Source: Zonotrichia leucophrys gambelii (taxonomy: Eukaryota; Chordata; Aves; Passeriformes; Passerellidae). From it: DNA of 64,000 bases. Below the pieces are notes generated by a model. The model saw only the letters and a list, made by a program, of their open reading frames with translations. It ran no database searches and had not been told where the DNA came from. Positions 12,201 through 48,063 of this stretch are shown here, piece by piece (the first letter of the stretch is position 1; every line of letters begins with the position of its first letter). The DNA is taken from the NCBI RefSeq assembly GCF_028769735.1, contig NC_088175.1, positions 4,898,001-4,962,000 of the forward strand. The letters run 5' to 3'. A program made the position numbers and the translations under genes.

Positions 12201-15200
12201 GAAGGGGTTGCTCAGAGAAGCTGTGGCTGCCCCATCCCTGGCAGTGTTTAGGGCCAGGCTGGATGTGGCTCCGAGCAACCTGCTCTGGTGGGAGGTGTCC
12301 CTGCCCATGGCAGGGGGTTGGGACTGGATGATTTTGAAGGTTCATTCCAACTCCTTAACATTAAATAACTCTATGAAAACAGTAAGTTTAGGAGTGTAGT
12401 ACTACACCCTTGAGATTTAAAAGTATCAGTGAAGTCAGAGCTGCAGGTGAATGCAGGTTGCAGTTTTGTCTCTTCCTCAGTAAAACCACCAGCTGTGGTT
12501 ACTGGTGAGACTCAGAGATCCACCAGCTGCCTTCACGATTCAGAGCTCCCTGAGCTCACGTGCAGTGGTGATTGCTGCAGTTCAGTGTCCGGATGCCCAG
12601 CAGGGCCCTTTGCCTGTGTCCCTGTCCCTGTGTGTGCAGGACACGTTCCAGCAGTGCCTGTCGAGGCTGTCCCCGCTGCTGGCGCGGGGCATGGCGCGCC
12701 TGGTGCTCATCGACTCCATGGCCGCGCTGTTCCGCGCCGACTTCGGCCCGGCCCACGCTGCCCTCAAGGCTCGCTACCTGCAGGCCTTTGGGGCTCAGCT
12801 GCACAGCCTGAGCACCAGGTTCAGGACTCCCATCGTGTGCATTAACCAGGTAAGCTATCCATTGCTTCTTATCTGCTTAATAAATGGCTGGAGGGTGATG
12901 GAACAAGCTGTGTAAATGCAGATTTCATGGTGCTGAATTTACCACCGTCAGCTGGTAAATTATCACCGTCCATGACTGATGGAAACTGAAGCTTCCTTAA
13001 ACTGATGTGCTTTAGTAAATGTTAACTACTTGAAGTTTATTATTTAAACTTTTATAGGCTGTTAATTGTAGGGGGATAGAATATAAGAAAATAAAGGTAG
13101 TATAGAAAGTAATCTTACCCCTAAAGGAGTTGCAGCTGGGCCAATTATTGGAGATTAGGAACAGGCCTGACTTTAACAGGCCACAGTTGTAGCCAATGAG
13201 AAGATGAGTGCTATAAAACACTCATTTGCTATAAAACACTTGGTTGGTTGAGAGGGAATTGGAGTTAGTTAGCTGCTTTGTGAAGAAGGAAGAGTCGGTG
13301 CTTGGAGGAGATGCCTACGAGAAACATTAAGAAGGTGTGAAACTCTTGCAATAAGGAGACAATGATGTGGAACCTTTGCAATATAATGACACAAGTTAAT
13401 GTTCTCAAAAGTTGTCCACTAAGGCTAACAGAGATAGATAGGTATAGCAACTGCACAGAGCATCAGAGCAAAATAACGGAGTTCTTTCTTATCGCTGGCC
13501 TCAAATGCCATTGTCAGGAGGATTGCTCTGGGAGCTCTGCAGGCAGTTATATCCCAGGAGACAGGGAAGCACCAGGGACTTTGCTGCATTTCTGTGGAAT
13601 TCAGCATTTTTGTGTAACTGCTGAGGTTACTGAAGCATCAAAGTGCATGAACTGACTTGAGCTGGGCCAAAACAAACCCACAATGATACTGGTCACAAAG
13701 AGTATTCTTTTGAGAAAACAAGGAAGACACTGCTGTTAGTCCACTCACAAACTGAAGGAGCATCTGAATGCCAGAGGTGAAGCATTCACACTCCAATGTG
13801 GCCTTGGCAGGGGAATGTGCAGGCCTCAGAGAAACTTCAAAGGTATTGAAATCATTGAGAACAGGGCACTTTTGGGAGATCTGGGCTTTTGTACTTTTTA
13901 TCTCCAGCTACAGCACTGCAATAGTTTTGTGAATGTGGGGGATTTGTTTGTGGTTTGAGTTTCTTTTTTAACAAATAAGGTATCCATCTAATAGTAATTT
14001 AATTAATGTAAGCTGTACCTTGCTAAGTAGTTCTAACACTGTAAACTCAGCTTGTTATTCCCAAATCCATTTTAGTTTGCCTTGAAAGAATAAGTGTTTT
14101 CTAACTTGGCTTAATATATGCTCTGATAACTTGGATTTCCTTGCCTTGGTTCCCTTCCCTGCCCTTGTCCTTGCTGAACACAAGCCCAGAACCCCAGGTC
14201 AGCTGCAAATCTGTGTTTGTGCTTCAGGTGACGGACGCAGTGAGCGAGTCGGAAGCTGCTCAGTGCAGCTGCAGGTGAGTCACCCACACAGTGACAATGC
14301 CAAACACAGCAGCTCTGAACCATCCTGATCTTTGTCACCCCAGGGTAGGCTACGAGATCATGTGAGGAGCACTGGGGCATTCACCCAGCAATGCTGGACT
14401 TGCTGGAGATCAGCACTAGCTCGTGCTGTGAGGGGGAAGAAACTGTCAAACACATTTACATTGTAATCCCTGATCACAAGTTAGCAGGAAAAATTTCCTG
14501 GAGTTAATGGCCTGAGTACCTGCTGACATGAGAGTATTTCTGCATCTTTCTCTGATGTAACTGCTTGAACCTCCTGTCTGCTTAAAAAATACAGCAGCCA
14601 AACCCTAGCAGCCGGCTTTGTTAGTGAGCTAAGGGAAAACCCAAAATAGCATCTTCTGACACCAAGATATTAACAGGACTCAAATCTATGTATTTGTTGT
14701 TTGAATCCTAACTATAACCTTGATTTACTGCATAAGCTGGGTGCTACATAAATGAGTGTTTGTGAGAAGTTCACTGTGTCCTTCAGATTCTGGAATTGAT
14801 ACAGAACAAGGATAAGGTTCAATTATTATTTTTGCCTGATTATCTTGTATTTATTTTACTGGAGAAATCGCACTTTTTCCAGGAAAAAAAAATTGTTTTA
14901 AACCTTGAGTTGAAAGTCACACAAATGCAGTGTTCTGTTTACCCAACATTTCTAAATATACCTGCAAATGGAATCCAAGGCCAGAAGTTACACACTTCAA
15001 ATATTAAAAGTTCAGTCATTTTTCTCGTGTGGTTTTCCCGTTGCAAGAGAGGCCTGTCCAGATGGAGGCAGGTATTCCCCCTAGCTGTAGTTGAAAGAAT
15101 GGCAGCTGTTCTGTGTAGAATCACTTCTCCTCCAGCTGTTTCCTTGCCAAAGGGAGAACCTAAGTTTTGTGAGTAAACCCTGTCACCTCTGTCTTCAAAG

Positions 15201-15550
15201 ACCCATAGTTTTCAATATATGTTAGAGAAACAATACCTGATGCCTTCTAGTGCAGTTTGGTTACAACAGAAAGTATTTCCTGTGAAATCCATGCATGCAG
15301 AAATGTGTAATGCTTCCCTTCCAGGGCAGTGGGCAGCAGAGTGACTCCAGCCCTGGGGATAACGTGGTCCAACCAGCTGCTGCTGAGGCTGATGGCCCGG
15401 CGGCTGTGGCTGCCCCCACACTCCCCTGCAGCAGCAGCAGCACCGGGAGCTGGCAGCAGGAGGACTTTAAGTGTTGTTTTTGCTCCCCATCTCCCTCCAT
15501 CCTTCTGCTACTACACAGTGCAGCTGGAAGGTGTAAAAGGAATAAAGTAA
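6222..15550 (+). CDS. XRCC3: XRCC3, RAD51 paralogue (whole gene, coding span)
   Basis: XRCC3 is a RAD51-family protein that pairs with RAD51C (CX3 complex) in the nucleus and acts in homologous recombination repair, replication-fork protection and late junction processing. Seven coding exons (listed separately) splice to 1044 nt, giving 347 residues against 346 in human. The Walker A loop is GESSAGKT (residues 107-114) and Walker B is LVLID (208-212); both are intact. The start codon has a strong Kozak context (G at -3 and +4) and aligns with the human N-terminus ([18 protein letters not shown]). All introns are GT-AG and every phase joins without a frame break. Introns carry a 1.39-kb LTR, a CR1 and a 328-bp LTR. 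XRCC3 shares a divergent promoter with ZFYVE21 and converges with KLC1. Confidence 0.97.
6628..6765 (+). CDS. XRCC3: XRCC3 coding exon 2 (residues 19-64)
   Basis: Encodes the N-terminal helical domain including [19 protein letters not shown], homologous to human LKSVKEVLHFSGPDLKRL. The acceptor is CTTGTTTCAG and the donor ACAG|GTAATG, phase 1. It is followed by a 2.26-kb intron that is mostly an LTR. Confidence 0.96.
7526..8927 (-). mobile_element. Solo LTR of an avian endogenous retrovirus, with 5-bp TSD
   Basis: The element spans 7531-8922 (1392 bp). It begins TGTCATGGTTTGA and ends with the exact inverse TCAAACCATGACA, a 13-bp inverted terminal repeat with the TG..CA ends of LTRs. CCTTG flanks it on both sides (7526-7530 and 8923-8927), a 5-bp target-site duplication. 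An AATAAAGTG polyadenylation-type signal on the minus strand (7651-7656) lies about 120 bp from the 7531 end, so the LTR probably reads on the minus strand, antisense to XRCC3. There is no internal retroviral coding sequence. The class (ERVL-like, from the 5-bp duplication) is an inference. It ends about 100 bp before XRCC3 coding exon 3. Confidence 0.85.
8521..8587 (+). repeat. Duplicated poly-G/GGGGAAGGGG block inside LTR
   Basis: A run of 22 G (8522-8543) is followed by AAGGGGAGCTGGCTG. After a short spacer a second G run of about ten is again followed by AAGGGGAGCTGGCTG, making two copies of a roughly 40-bp unit. The G runs have clear G-quadruplex potential and are prone to sequencing length error. 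Confidence 0.85.
9028..9240 (+). CDS. XRCC3: XRCC3 coding exon 3 (residues 65-135, Walker A)
   Basis: Carries the conserved start of the ATPase core: [18 protein letters not shown], then [19 protein letters not shown] with the Walker A motif at residues 107-114. The lysine and threonine needed for nucleotide binding are present. The acceptor is ACCCTGCAG and the donor TCTG|GTGAGT, phase 1. Confidence 0.97.
9241..11666 (+). other. XRCC3: XRCC3 intron 3
   Basis: Non-coding sequence between coding exons 3 and 4. It is AT-rich with T-rich tracts near 9720-9770 and 10740-10890. I recognise no repeat family or exon in it. Short open frames on both strands lack splice support or homology. Confidence 0.7.
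11667..11821 (+). CDS. XRCC3: XRCC3 coding exon 4 (residues 136-187)
   Basis: Encodes [20 protein letters not shown] and the following linker ending EQAADL, nearly identical in pattern to human ([18 protein letters not shown]). The acceptor is TTGGCTACAG and the donor CTG|GTAAGT; the exon ends at a codon boundary. Confidence 0.97.
11990..12378 (+). mobile_element. CR1 LINE 3' fragment
   Basis: The block has the typical CR1 3' end: GGCTGAGAAAGTTGGGGCTG, then TTCAGCCTGGAGAATAAAAGG, later TTAGATATTAGGAAGAAATT, GGGGTTGCTCAGAGAAGCTG, and GGGACTGGATGATTTTGAAGG before a decayed ATTCTATG tail (12370-12375). It lies in the XRCC3 intron between coding exons 4 and 5, sense to the gene. CR1 is the dominant LINE of birds and other reptiles. 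The 5' end is truncated, as usual. Confidence 0.93.
12640..12849 (+). CDS. XRCC3: XRCC3 coding exon 5 (residues 188-257, Walker B)
   Basis: Encodes the Walker B strand LVLID in [18 protein letters not shown] and ends with PIVCINQ, the conserved strand of RAD51-like cores. It is markedly richer in GC than the other exons (runs of CGC, GCG, GCC codons). It is one residue shorter than human before the Walker B. By my alignment the human Thr241 polymorphic position corresponds to Gln240 here. The acceptor is TGTGTGCAG and the donor CAG|GTAAGC, phase 0. Confidence 0.97.
13061..13400 (+). mobile_element. Probable solo LTR (328 bp) with 6-bp TSD
   Basis: GTTAAT occurs at 13061-13066 and again at 13395-13400. 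Between them is a 328-bp block starting TGTAGGGGGATAG and ending GACACAA. A 6-bp duplication is typical of class II (ERVK-like) proviruses. A CTATAAAAC box occurs twice (13200-13250) inside repeated TGCTATAAAACACT units, as expected for an LTR promoter. The terminal dinucleotide is AA instead of CA, either a point change or a family trait. It sits in the XRCC3 intron after coding exon 5 and has no coding content. The family name is unknown to me. Confidence 0.65.
14228..14274 (+). CDS. XRCC3: XRCC3 coding exon 6 (residues 258-272)
   Basis: This 47-nt micro-like exon encodes [15 protein letters not shown] plus two bases of R273. It aligns with human VTEAMEEQGAA. The acceptor is TGCTTCAG and the donor GCAG|GTGAGT, phase 2. 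The exon is too short to be found by open-frame length, but frame and phase both require it. Confidence 0.92.
15325..15550 (+). CDS. XRCC3: XRCC3 coding exon 7 (residues 273-347, stop)
   Basis: Encodes [20 protein letters not shown], then a diverged linker with five alanines from a GCA run, then [20 protein letters not shown] and stop TAA. The human counterparts are RVSPALGITWANQLLVRL and [20 protein letters not shown]. The acceptor is CCCTTCCAG. An AATAAA hexamer (15541-15546) overlaps the last codons. Confidence 0.96.
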
Positions 15551-18040
15551 CACTTTTGCATAGTAAAGGCTCCTGCTCCAAAAATGTACCAGGACTTTGC
15601 TTCAGGAAGAATTACTGGTGAAATGCAATTGTTCCTAGATGAGAGAAACTGATGGTGAGGTATGTGATCAATGGTATGGCTACATTTAGCCTTGTCTGCA
15701 TTGTGCAAAATTATCTTTTTACTCTTGGATATTCAGCTTTTCCTTGTGAGATGAGTGTCCTGGAGGTTCTGAAGGAAAGGGAAGCTGTGGGCAGGTGGAG
15801 GCTGCACAGTGGAGTGGGATGTAGCAATCCCCAGGATGGGGGAGATCTGATGTCTCATTTTATTTTAATAGCGTGCTTATCTAGAAACAGCATTTACTGT
15901 AGGTTTGTACCCTGTTTCCAGACCCAACAGGACTTGAAATTCAGCCTGTTTATGTTGCCTGCTGGTGGTTCTGGGTCTCATGCTGCCAATTAAGGATAAC
16001 CATTCTTTGTCACAAAGCAGCTGGCCTATTTTAAAACCATTTGTTATTAAGATTTTAAAGAAAAGAATCCCATAAAGGTACTTTAACATCTTACTGTAAG
16101 AATTAAAATTGCACTGCCTTTGTACTAGATGAGTGTATCTAGCTTCATAGCACTCTTTAAAATTTTTTAATGGTTCATTTCTACTCTTTTCCTGCTTTTC
16201 AGTCCCTTCCCTTCATAGCAAAAGCCTCTTTAGTCTTTTATTTGAAGGAGAGCAAACCACATCCCCCATCCCCTTGTTCTCTTTGCCCATTGCTGAAGCT
16301 GTGTAGCCTCAGGGCAAGCTCTGTGTGTTCTCCCTGATGCTCTGCCCTGCTCTGTGTTCTGCTAAATCAGCATTCTTCATGGGCTGCTGGATTGGTGCCT
16401 CTCATGCCCTGTGTCCCTGCTGTGGGCTCTCAGCTCAGCCATGATCCTGAAGGGCACCTTCAGCTCTTTTCATCCAGTCAGATGCTGTTGCTCTTCTGAG
16501 GTGATTCTTGGTTTTCAGTTACAGTTTCACATGGGTACTCTTCCTGTCTTTTTGCTATTTGTCCCATTTTTCTGCTGTCCTCAGATCACTGCCATGACAT
16601 CCACTCTCCAATAGCTGAACTTTTCCTTTGCTCTGTTCCATGTGAAAGCAAGCCAGGTGGAGTTTCACTGTCCAGAGGCCTCTGTTGGGTGCCTGCTCTC
16701 ATCAGTGAGTGATGCTCACTTGTATCACACACTCAGCAAGCTCTCACCTTTCCCCTCCTCCTGCTGCTGGCACAGGCAGGAACTCCATGTGTGTCTGTGG
16801 GGTGGCATTGCTCAGGTCCCTTTTGTGAGAAGCTGCCTCCTCCTTCAGGACATTCATCCTCTTTCCATGTGCCAGCCTGCAGCTGGGGAGCTGAAAGCTT
16901 TGTCTGGCTGTAAACTGCCTCAGCTGGCACTGTGGCAGATTTCTCAAGGGACAACTGAGTGTGACTCAAGGGAAAGAGACCCTGAGTGACTGCCTGGGGA
17001 GGTTCCAGAGGAGAACAGGCACAGCTTGAAGCTGAAGGAAGGAGATTGTAAGCAAGCAGAAAGGATGAGTTGCTTTCAGTGCCTTCTGCAACCCCTTCAG
17101 ATGTCTCAGGGGCCCTTGTGCAAATAGCACAAGTTTTGTCTAAATCATTTTTCTGAAATGTCTTAAATCTCTGTATTTGGAAATGACCTCACAGCTTCTT
17201 TTAATAAAATCCAACCATGAAGCTTAGAAACCTTTGTGTCCTCTAAGGAAAAAGTGACAAGCAGGAAAACCTCCTCCCTAAAACCCTTACCCCTTCTGTG
17301 CCTCCTCCCTACCAACTTCAATAAAGGTCAACTGATGCAGCACAGGTGCCACTCCAGCTCTCTTCTGTTCCTGCCCTGTGCCCCTGGGCTGGAACTGCAG
17401 CCAAGGCAGTGACCATCCCATTGTGGGCCTGGGCAGAGCAGCCACACAGAGATGCTGCTGATTCATGGAGGCACCAAACCCTACCTGGATATTCATTTAC
17501 AGAAAAGCCTCATCAAATGCTGGGCTCCACTCCCAGGAGTTTGCCTTGCTGTGAGCCATGTCCAGAACAGTGTCAAATCTCCAAAGGCTCAGTCATATTT
17601 TGATCAAAGTCTGAGTCAATGATATTTTGATCACTCTTTTTCGAAACTTGCAAATGCTTGCTGGAACAGCCCTGAAGTGTTATAAGTCACAGATGGGTCT
17701 GTAATCAAATTCTAGTTTACCTAGTGAAAAACAGGTTTACCAACAAACACAAGTAACATTTTGTCTGCTCAATGTTGTGTCATTCCCCCGTTGGTTTGTT
17801 GGTTATTTCTCTCCAGCTGAGTGTGAGTACATGACAGTTTGTCTCCTGGCTCCTGAGCACACACAGACCCTGCAGTCTCAAATGCAGCTGAGCCCCACTG
17901 AGGCTCACAGCCAACACCCCCTCCCTCAGTCCCACCCCCAGCACAGCTTTGGGGCTGCAAACCCTCACAGGAACCCAACACAGCACCTGTCCATTGAAGC
18001 TTGTGTCAAAAGTGTTGAAATGTGCTTAAGTTTTAATAAA
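15551..18040 (+). other. XRCC3: XRCC3 3' UTR / convergent intergenic region
   Basis: No coding gene is recognised. AATAAA hexamers on the plus strand lie at 17203-17208, 17320-17325 and 18035-18040, any of which could end XRCC3 transcripts; the first possible one overlaps the stop codon. The region is moderately GC-rich between 16200 and 17600. Which signal is used cannot be told from sequence. Confidence 0.5.
18035..18040 (+). terminator. Plus-strand AATAAA, candidate XRCC3 distal polyA signal
   Basis: AATAAA in TTTTAATAAATGC, the last plus-strand hexamer before the opposing minus-strand signal. It is a candidate only. Confidence 0.35.
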
Positions 18041-18070
18041 TGCAAATTAAGAACCTTCCCTTTATAGAGC

Positions 18071-18076
18071 TTTATT
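18071..18076 (-). terminator. Minus-strand AATAAA, candidate KLC1 distal polyA signal
   Basis: TTTATT on the plus strand reads AATAAA on the minus strand and is the last such signal before XRCC3-side sequence. Further minus-strand hexamers at 18584-18589 and 18720-18725 are alternatives. Confidence 0.4.
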
Positions 18077-18501
18077 CATCTTTGGGTTTCACAACTGAGA
18101 TTTGTATTCTATACAAGGAAAAAAATGGAAGTAGTTTTTACAAAGAAGATTTACAGTCTAGAATGTATTAAGTCTTTATCCTGCAAGACTACTTAAATAT
18201 TCTTCTACACTTTGAAATGTTAAATGACACTTGAGAAGCTATGGTTCCCTAAATATTTCTCATTTACAAGCAGATGTAACCAAGGAAGTGTTGCAGCTTC
18301 CCTGTGAGCACAAGCACCCTCCCAGTGGGCCTTTGGACCTCCACGAGACCCCCACACTCTGTTTGGCCTCTTGCTTTGTTGTTTCAGGTTTTTTAACAAC
18401 TGACCTCAGTTGTTCAGTGTACTGGCACAATTGTGAATGGTTTTAGGGGAAAAAAACAATCCAATGTAGATGTTTGAGATACTCCTCAATTCTAAATATT
18501 T

Positions 18502-18518
18502 ACACACACACACACACA
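18502..18518. repeat. (CA)n microsatellite
   Basis: Seventeen bases of perfect alternating A and C in the convergent KLC1/XRCC3 3' region. Confidence 0.9.
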
Positions 18519-20925
18519 GCCCTGTGTACTTCTGTAAATCCATGACAATGGAACTAAACTTGTCAGCATCACATCTGTTAACATTTATTCTCTCAGTACA
18601 AACAGGACCAAAAATGCCACTCCTGGCAGCCTTCAGACACAATGTGTGACCTACATAACAAAAACCAACTATCAGCAACTACTGTGAACACAACTGTCAG
18701 TGCAGCACTGCACACACCTTTTATTAGATATTTACAACACAATCATACCATCTGCAAAATCTCTGGATTCAAATGATACAATTTAAGTACAAATACTTCT
18801 CAAGCTCAAAACCATTTTAATTTACTAATTAAGGAGTGCTTGGGGGATGAAGGTGTCATTTACTGGAAGCACAAACTGTAGATAACTGACTCTTTTTGCA
18901 TTGTGTAAGTGCAGGCACACCACAGCAACAGGTCAGTCACTCCTCCAGAAGAGGAGCCAATCATGAAACAATTCCATTTTACAAGACTATTCAGTAGGCT
19001 CTAAACTCAAGACTGAATTTTGCCAATATAGCACACAGCCAGAGACAGAAGGGCAACAGGCACCTTTCCACCAGAACAATTCCATGTACAGCTCATGCCC
19101 ATCCTGCTGCACACCAGACTCACCACTGATGTGGGAGAATCTGAGGCCCAATGTGGAGTCCTCATTACCTTTCTATACAAGTTCCCCCTTAAAATTTTAG
19201 TGAAGGACAAAAATGCCAAATTAAAACCACAACTGCACTGTTGCAGTTATCCTGACAAGGTGTCTGCCAATTTTGAAGGTCTTTTCTGGTTTTCCATTTC
19301 ATCAGAGCTGCTGATTTGATTTGGTGCTGAAGACATCCCAGAATTATACAACTGGATATTCTGGATATATTCTTTATGCAGACTCTTAGCTATAACTACA
19401 ACCTTACAAATGGAAATCCAGAAAGAAAATCTTGTATAAAAGTGAACTGAGAAGCCTGTCTGAAATATAAATATACATAAACCATGTCCTGACAGTAACT
19501 CATCCATGCTTCAAACACAGGGAATGTTGACTTTGATTTGCTTTGTGTTTTTTTAAAGTTCTCAAACTGCTAACAGCTCACTGGCTCCTAACAGTAAGGA
19601 CTTGGCTACTATTCTCAGGGATTATGGATTAAAGAACTCTTGAAATTTGTTTCTTCTCAGAAAAAAAAATGAACCTCTTAAATATAAAAGTTGTTTAATA
19701 TGCATTAGCTCAACAACTTAACCTTCCATCACACTTTGAAATACTACATAAAGGATTAGAACATTTAGAAGCACAGTATTAGTAATGCCACCACCAGCAA
19801 GATCTTGACCAGGAAATTTCCCTCACCATCACCCTCTACAAACCACAGTCTAGCACTTTCAAACTCACTGTACATTGTCATTTGGCATGGTTACATAACT
19901 TATTGCTTATTTACACAGGGCTGGGGGCTTGAGAAGTTGCAAAGAATTCTGTTTCAAAGCTGAATGTGGGAATCACATCCTTCAGTTTAAGTAATTCCTT
20001 ACTACCAAAACATTTTGTGTCTGAATAGTTCTGTGGGGTTTTTTTGGAGACTCCAGAGGGGTGGGGGCTGCACAAGGGCCCCCCTGGCCTGGCAGCCTGA
20101 GCCAGCTCTTTGAGCAAAGCCAGCCCAGTCAGCCAGCAGGGGCACAGAGCACGTTTTACTTTAGGGGGGGAAAAAGAAGTATATATATTACATATTTTTT
20201 AATATAAAAAGCTCTTAATAAAAAGATTAAAACTCAAGAGTCAACATTATATGAGTATCTATTGTTAAGATAAACGAGCAACAACCTGTTCCTGCTCGAG
20301 TTCATTAAGGAATTGCACTATGTGCTCAAACTTCTACAAAACGATTAGCAGCATTGTCTCAGCATTCCTACACTGTCTCTAAAGCAGGAGCACCACGCAC
20401 AGCTGCCTCTGCAGAGATGCTCAGTCGGTACCTCCTGGTAAACATTGGGAAGTGCATTACACAGACAGCTCCTGCATCACTTACTGTAACCAACTTAGAA
20501 CCAGGCGCAAGCCCAGTCAGAAACTCCTACTAAGTACTAATTCTAATTACTTTTCACAGCCTGTTCAAATACTAAAACTTTCCTATGTTCTTGTATTCTT
20601 CAGTTGGTGCTGACTTTGAATGAATTTTCCAGCTTTTCCCAAAGTTAATTTTGTTCGACATTTTCCAACTCACAACTATGACCACAAATACATTTTTACA
20701 CACACTGCTTGTTTTTTTTTACTTTCTTATCCAACTCCACACAAATAGGAATTTTTACAGAAGATGAACAAAATTACAAGCTTTACAGAAAAGCAAAAGG
20801 AAATCCTAAGGTCTATAAAATCCTTGAAACATACATACATACTTTGTTCCAGCAGCAGTCCTGTATACAGACAGCACAGATATATTAACCTGTAACACGG
20901 ATATGTGGTCACCCAGGTCACTCAC

Positions 20926-21030
20926 AGCCTCTGAGTGCTTCCACGAGGGCCTCAGCAGGGAGTGGTCCTTGCAGAGCAGCCACTCCAGTGTGACATCCTG
21001 GCGTGCAGTGCCTGCTTCTGCTGTCACCAG
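20926..21030 (-). other. Exon-like 105-nt open block, function unknown
   Basis: Minus-strand sequence following CCTTTTCCCACACCAG and preceding GCT|GTGAGT is open for 35 codons (LVTAEAGTARQDVTLEWL through HSEA), a multiple of three and more GC-rich than its flanks. The same frame continues to a stop at about 20806. Its phase would accept the end of KLC1 coding exon 14 (...EDHF-Q). I do not recognise the peptide and know of no KLC1 isoform with it. It may be a lineage-specific KLC1 exon, a transposon scrap or chance. Confidence 0.25.
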
Positions 21031-21895
21031 CTGGTGTGGGAAAAGGCAGGATTTGGGATCAGCATAAGGAAATGTTGGGCACTTTCAGCAAACACAGAAT
21101 GGGATTGTGAATTCCAGTGGACAAGCGAGAAAGTCAACCTGAGGCTCGGTGCTCCCCTGAAAGCAGCAGCAGCTGCTCTGGGACAGTTGCAGTCCAAAAC
21201 TTGAGTATTCTTCAATCACACAAAGCAAAGGTTTTTTCCATTTCTCCTGATGTACACAAACCATCCTATATCCATTGACTATTGTGCCCTAAGACTTGCA
21301 ACATCAGAAGTTATGGTCACAGGTGTTGCTGTTTATTCTATCTAAGTGTAACTCACCCCCAGCCATCACTTCTGTAAGGTTTAATAGCTCAGTCTAGTGG
21401 TTAAGTCAGTCATGTCTAAGTGCTGTTTGCTAGCCAAGGCTTCTACCATTACAAGAATCAGCAGTGCAAGGGCAAACCCCACCTCTACAGAATGCTGAAC
21501 TGGAATTTCTACAGTAATGCACATAAATTTATCCATTTCTCATTCCAGCACTGCATGGATTTACTGCCACACAGTTTCTTTCTATTTTCCAACACCACTG
21601 CATTTTGGTACACATTGAATGTGTTTGTTTTCTTACTATTTTTTTTTTGGCTGCTGTAATAGTCAGATCTATTAAAGAAATTTATGTTAAGTAGCATGAA
21701 CAGGGGCAGTGCAATGAGCAATACCTATCTATAGTTTTCCCTTAGAAGAAAACACTCACTAATGCTGTGTTTAAAATTGTCCCTATTTCAAAAGTAAAAA
21801 CAGCAGTCCATTGGAAAAAAACCAACAACATCTACAAACTAGGTGTTCCTATGGACAAGGATGAGGAACCAAAGCTTTGAAGGTCTCAGTGCTTC

Positions 21896-21901
21896 TTTAT
21901 T
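21896..21901 (-). terminator. KLC1: AATAAA 33 nt after the KLC1 stop
   Basis: The hexamer follows the TGA of the last coding exon with a spacer of 33 nt, in GTGAATAAAGAAGC. It would give transcripts with a 3' UTR of only about 60 nt for the isoform ending DLAH. Confidence 0.5.
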
Positions 21902-21934
21902 CACAAGGAATATTAGCTAGCTTCTGTCCAGCTC

Positions 21935-48063
<26,129 letters not shown>

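Larger units (their letters stand above)
18077..21895 (-). other. KLC1: Sequence downstream of the KLC1 stop (candidate long 3' UTR)
   Basis: AT-rich DNA with no recognised protein. It contains a (CA)8 microsatellite at 18502-18518 and a 105-nt open block with splice-like ends at 20926-21030. If KLC1 uses the distal signal near 18071 this would be a 3.8-kb 3' UTR or contain extra 3' exons. If it uses the hexamer 33 nt after the stop, it is mostly intergenic. Confidence 0.45.

Noticed and set aside
12429..12915. Overlapping frames of 136-138 codons around XRCC3 exon 5
   Set aside because: They are shadow frames or intron read-through of the GC-rich exon; the splice sites and the RAD51-core frame decide.
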